A DNA stretch of 64,000 nucleotides from Saccharopolyspora elongata (GTDB taxonomy: Bacteria; Actinomycetota; Actinomycetes; Mycobacteriales; Pseudonocardiaceae), in the NCBI RefSeq assembly GCF_004348985.1, contig NZ_SMKW01000023.1, positions 1-64,000 on the forward strand. The letters run 5' to 3'. Position numbers and translations under genes: made by a program. Of this stretch, positions 63,088-64,000 are shown in pieces. Position 1 is the first letter of the stretch. The number at the start of each line of letters is the position of its first letter. The notes below the pieces were generated by a model that ran no database searches, had not been told where the DNA came from, and was given only the letters and a program-made list of their open reading frames with translations.

Positions 63088-64000
63088 TCAGGCCGGAGCC
63101 ACGCCGTAGGCCCCGGCCAGGTCGTCGAGGACCAGGTTGGCGGCCTGCACGCCGATGCCCGACATCCAGGTCTCGTCGGGAACCGGGAACACCCGGTCGT
63201 TGCGGACCGCGTTCATCCGGGTCCACAGCGCGCTGGATTCCACGGCCTTCTGCTGGGTCTTCTCCGGCGACACCGCGGTGGTGACGAAAACGGTGTCCGC
63301 GTCGGCCATGTCGATGAGCTCGGGGCTGATCTCGTTGTCGAACTCGTCGGCGTTCTGCGACGGCGGCCGGGCCATCCCGGCGTCGGCGAGGACCACGCCC
63401 GAGAAGTTCGACTTCTGGTAGAGCCGGATCTTGCCCGCCATGAAGCGGGTCACCGACACCGTCGGGGCGGTGCCACCGTTCTTGGCGATGATCGCGTCGC
63501 CGATCCGCTTCGCCCGGGCCTCGTAGGCCTGCAGCGCGGCCTGCGCCTCGGCCTCCTTGCCGAGCGCCGCGGCGTGCATGGCGAGGTTCTGCTTCCAGGG
63601 GAAGCCGGTCGTCTCGGTCATCACCGTCGGCGCGATCCGGGCCAGCTGGTCGTAGAGGGCGTCGTGGCGGACCCTGCTGGTGAGGATCAGGTCCGGCTTG
63701 AGCGAGGCGATCAGCTCCAGCTTCGGCGAGTCCGACGGGCCGACCAGGGCGGTGTCGCCGAGCTTGTCCCGCAGGTAGGCCGGAAACGCCTCGCCGGTGG
63801 ACAGGTGCGGCGGGATCGCCGCGACCGGCGTGATCCCCAGCAGCGTCACCGAATCCAGTTCGGCGGTGTCGAGCACGACCACGCGCTCCGGCTTCTTCGG
63901 GATGGTCACCTCGCCCTTGGCGGTGGCTATGGTCCGCGGGAAGCCCGTTCCCGGTTCGGCGGCCGGGGCGGCACCGTTCGGCGCGGCACCGCCGCAGGCC
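63088..64000 (-). CDS. Siderophore-binding lipoprotein of an iron ABC transporter (partial)
   Basis: The gene runs off the right edge; about 304 codons are visible. Reading inward, the frame begins A-C-G-G-A, a lipobox cysteine at codon 63996-63994 followed by a flexible AAPNGAAPAAEPGTG linker, so the missing part is just the signal peptide. The body has TIPKKPERVVVLDTAELDSVTLLGITPVA, LKPDLILTSR and ARIAPTVMTET, the pattern of FepB/FhuD-type class III binding proteins. FVTTAVSPEKTQQ follows. It captures ferric siderophores for import. Its permease and ATPase partners are presumably outside the window. Confidence 0.9.
   Translation of the reverse strand, partial: ACGGAAPNGAAPAAEPGTGFPRTIATAKGEVTIPKKPERVVVLDTAELDSVTLLGITPVAAIPPHLSTGEAFPAYLRDKLGDTALVGPSDSPKLELIASLKPDLILTSRVRHDALYDQLARIAPTVMTETTGFPWKQNLAMHAAALGKEAEAQAALQAYEARAKRIGDAIIAKNGGTAPTVSVTRFMAGKIRLYQKSNFSGVVLADAGMARPPSQNADEFDNEISPELIDMADADTVFVTTAVSPEKTQQKAVESSALWTRMNAVRNDRVFPVPDETWMSGIGVQAANLVLDDLAGAYGVAPA

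Overview
High-GC actinomycete chromosome, most likely Saccharopolyspora or a close relative (Pseudonocardiaceae/Actinopolyspora side). This rests on third-position G/C bias, XRE-DUF5753/DUF397 regulator pairs, a full-length geosmin synthase, an actinobacterial-type adenosine kinase, a wax-ester synthase/DGAT, and above all a fused glycine-sarcosine/sarcosine-dimethylglycine N-methyltransferase of the kind known from halophilic actinomycetes. No rRNA, tRNA, IS element, phage or CRISPR array was recognised.

Layout. 0-5 kb: end of an amino-acid permease, a 70-aa orphan, an XRE/DUF397 pair, an SDR and an MFS exporter. 4.3-7.7 kb: an XRE-TetR fusion regulator followed by a three-gene L-carnitine to glycine betaine operon (cdhC-cdhA-cdhB order). 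7.7-13.1 kb: membrane protein, ADP-ribosylglycohydrolase, small acidic protein, GlcD-type oxidase, epimerase, cold-shock protein. 13.4-20 kb: a Glu/Leu-type dehydrogenase with a long leader, a YezG-like protein, a YtcJ-like amidohydrolase and geosmin synthase. 20-24.2 kb: an amidohydrolase-GAF-MFS operon divergent from an RpiR regulator. 25.2-27 kb: an MFS/Lrp divergent pair. 27-39.6 kb: two divergent blocks of amino-acid catabolism (serine hydrolase, two permeases and an ornithine cyclodeaminase-like reductase against ALDH, FAD amine oxidase, amino-acid dehydrogenase, LysR and a fused 2-oxoacid dehydrogenase E1). 39.8-46.3 kb: a second GlcD-type oxidase with an apparent N-terminal frameshift, a metallo-beta-lactamase-fold hydrolase, secreted PI-PLC, carboxylesterase and WS/DGAT. 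47-57.3 kb: glycine betaine synthesis together with the whole activated-methyl cycle. 58-64 kb: acyl-CoA synthetase, secreted GH2 glycosidase, Tat-exported aldose epimerase and a truncated siderophore-binding lipoprotein.

The most coherent system is the minus-strand run GSDMT-metK-adoK-metH-ahcY-metF. Each betaine made from glycine consumes three SAM and releases three SAH. AhcY splits SAH, AdoK removes the adenosine, MetF and MetH re-methylate homocysteine, and MetK rebuilds SAM. Together with the carnitine operon, the window encodes two independent routes to glycine betaine.

A second theme is intergenic structure. Many gene ends carry perfect or near-perfect palindromes that fall into sequence families (TCGTGAGTG...CACTCACGA; GTTTTCGCGCGAAAAC; AATTTTGCCTAAAATT; GAACGGACCGTTC). 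In addition a roughly 185-bp element occurs twice (34.8 and 55.4 kb), each time just after a stop codon, with a long stem that shows compensatory base changes between the copies.
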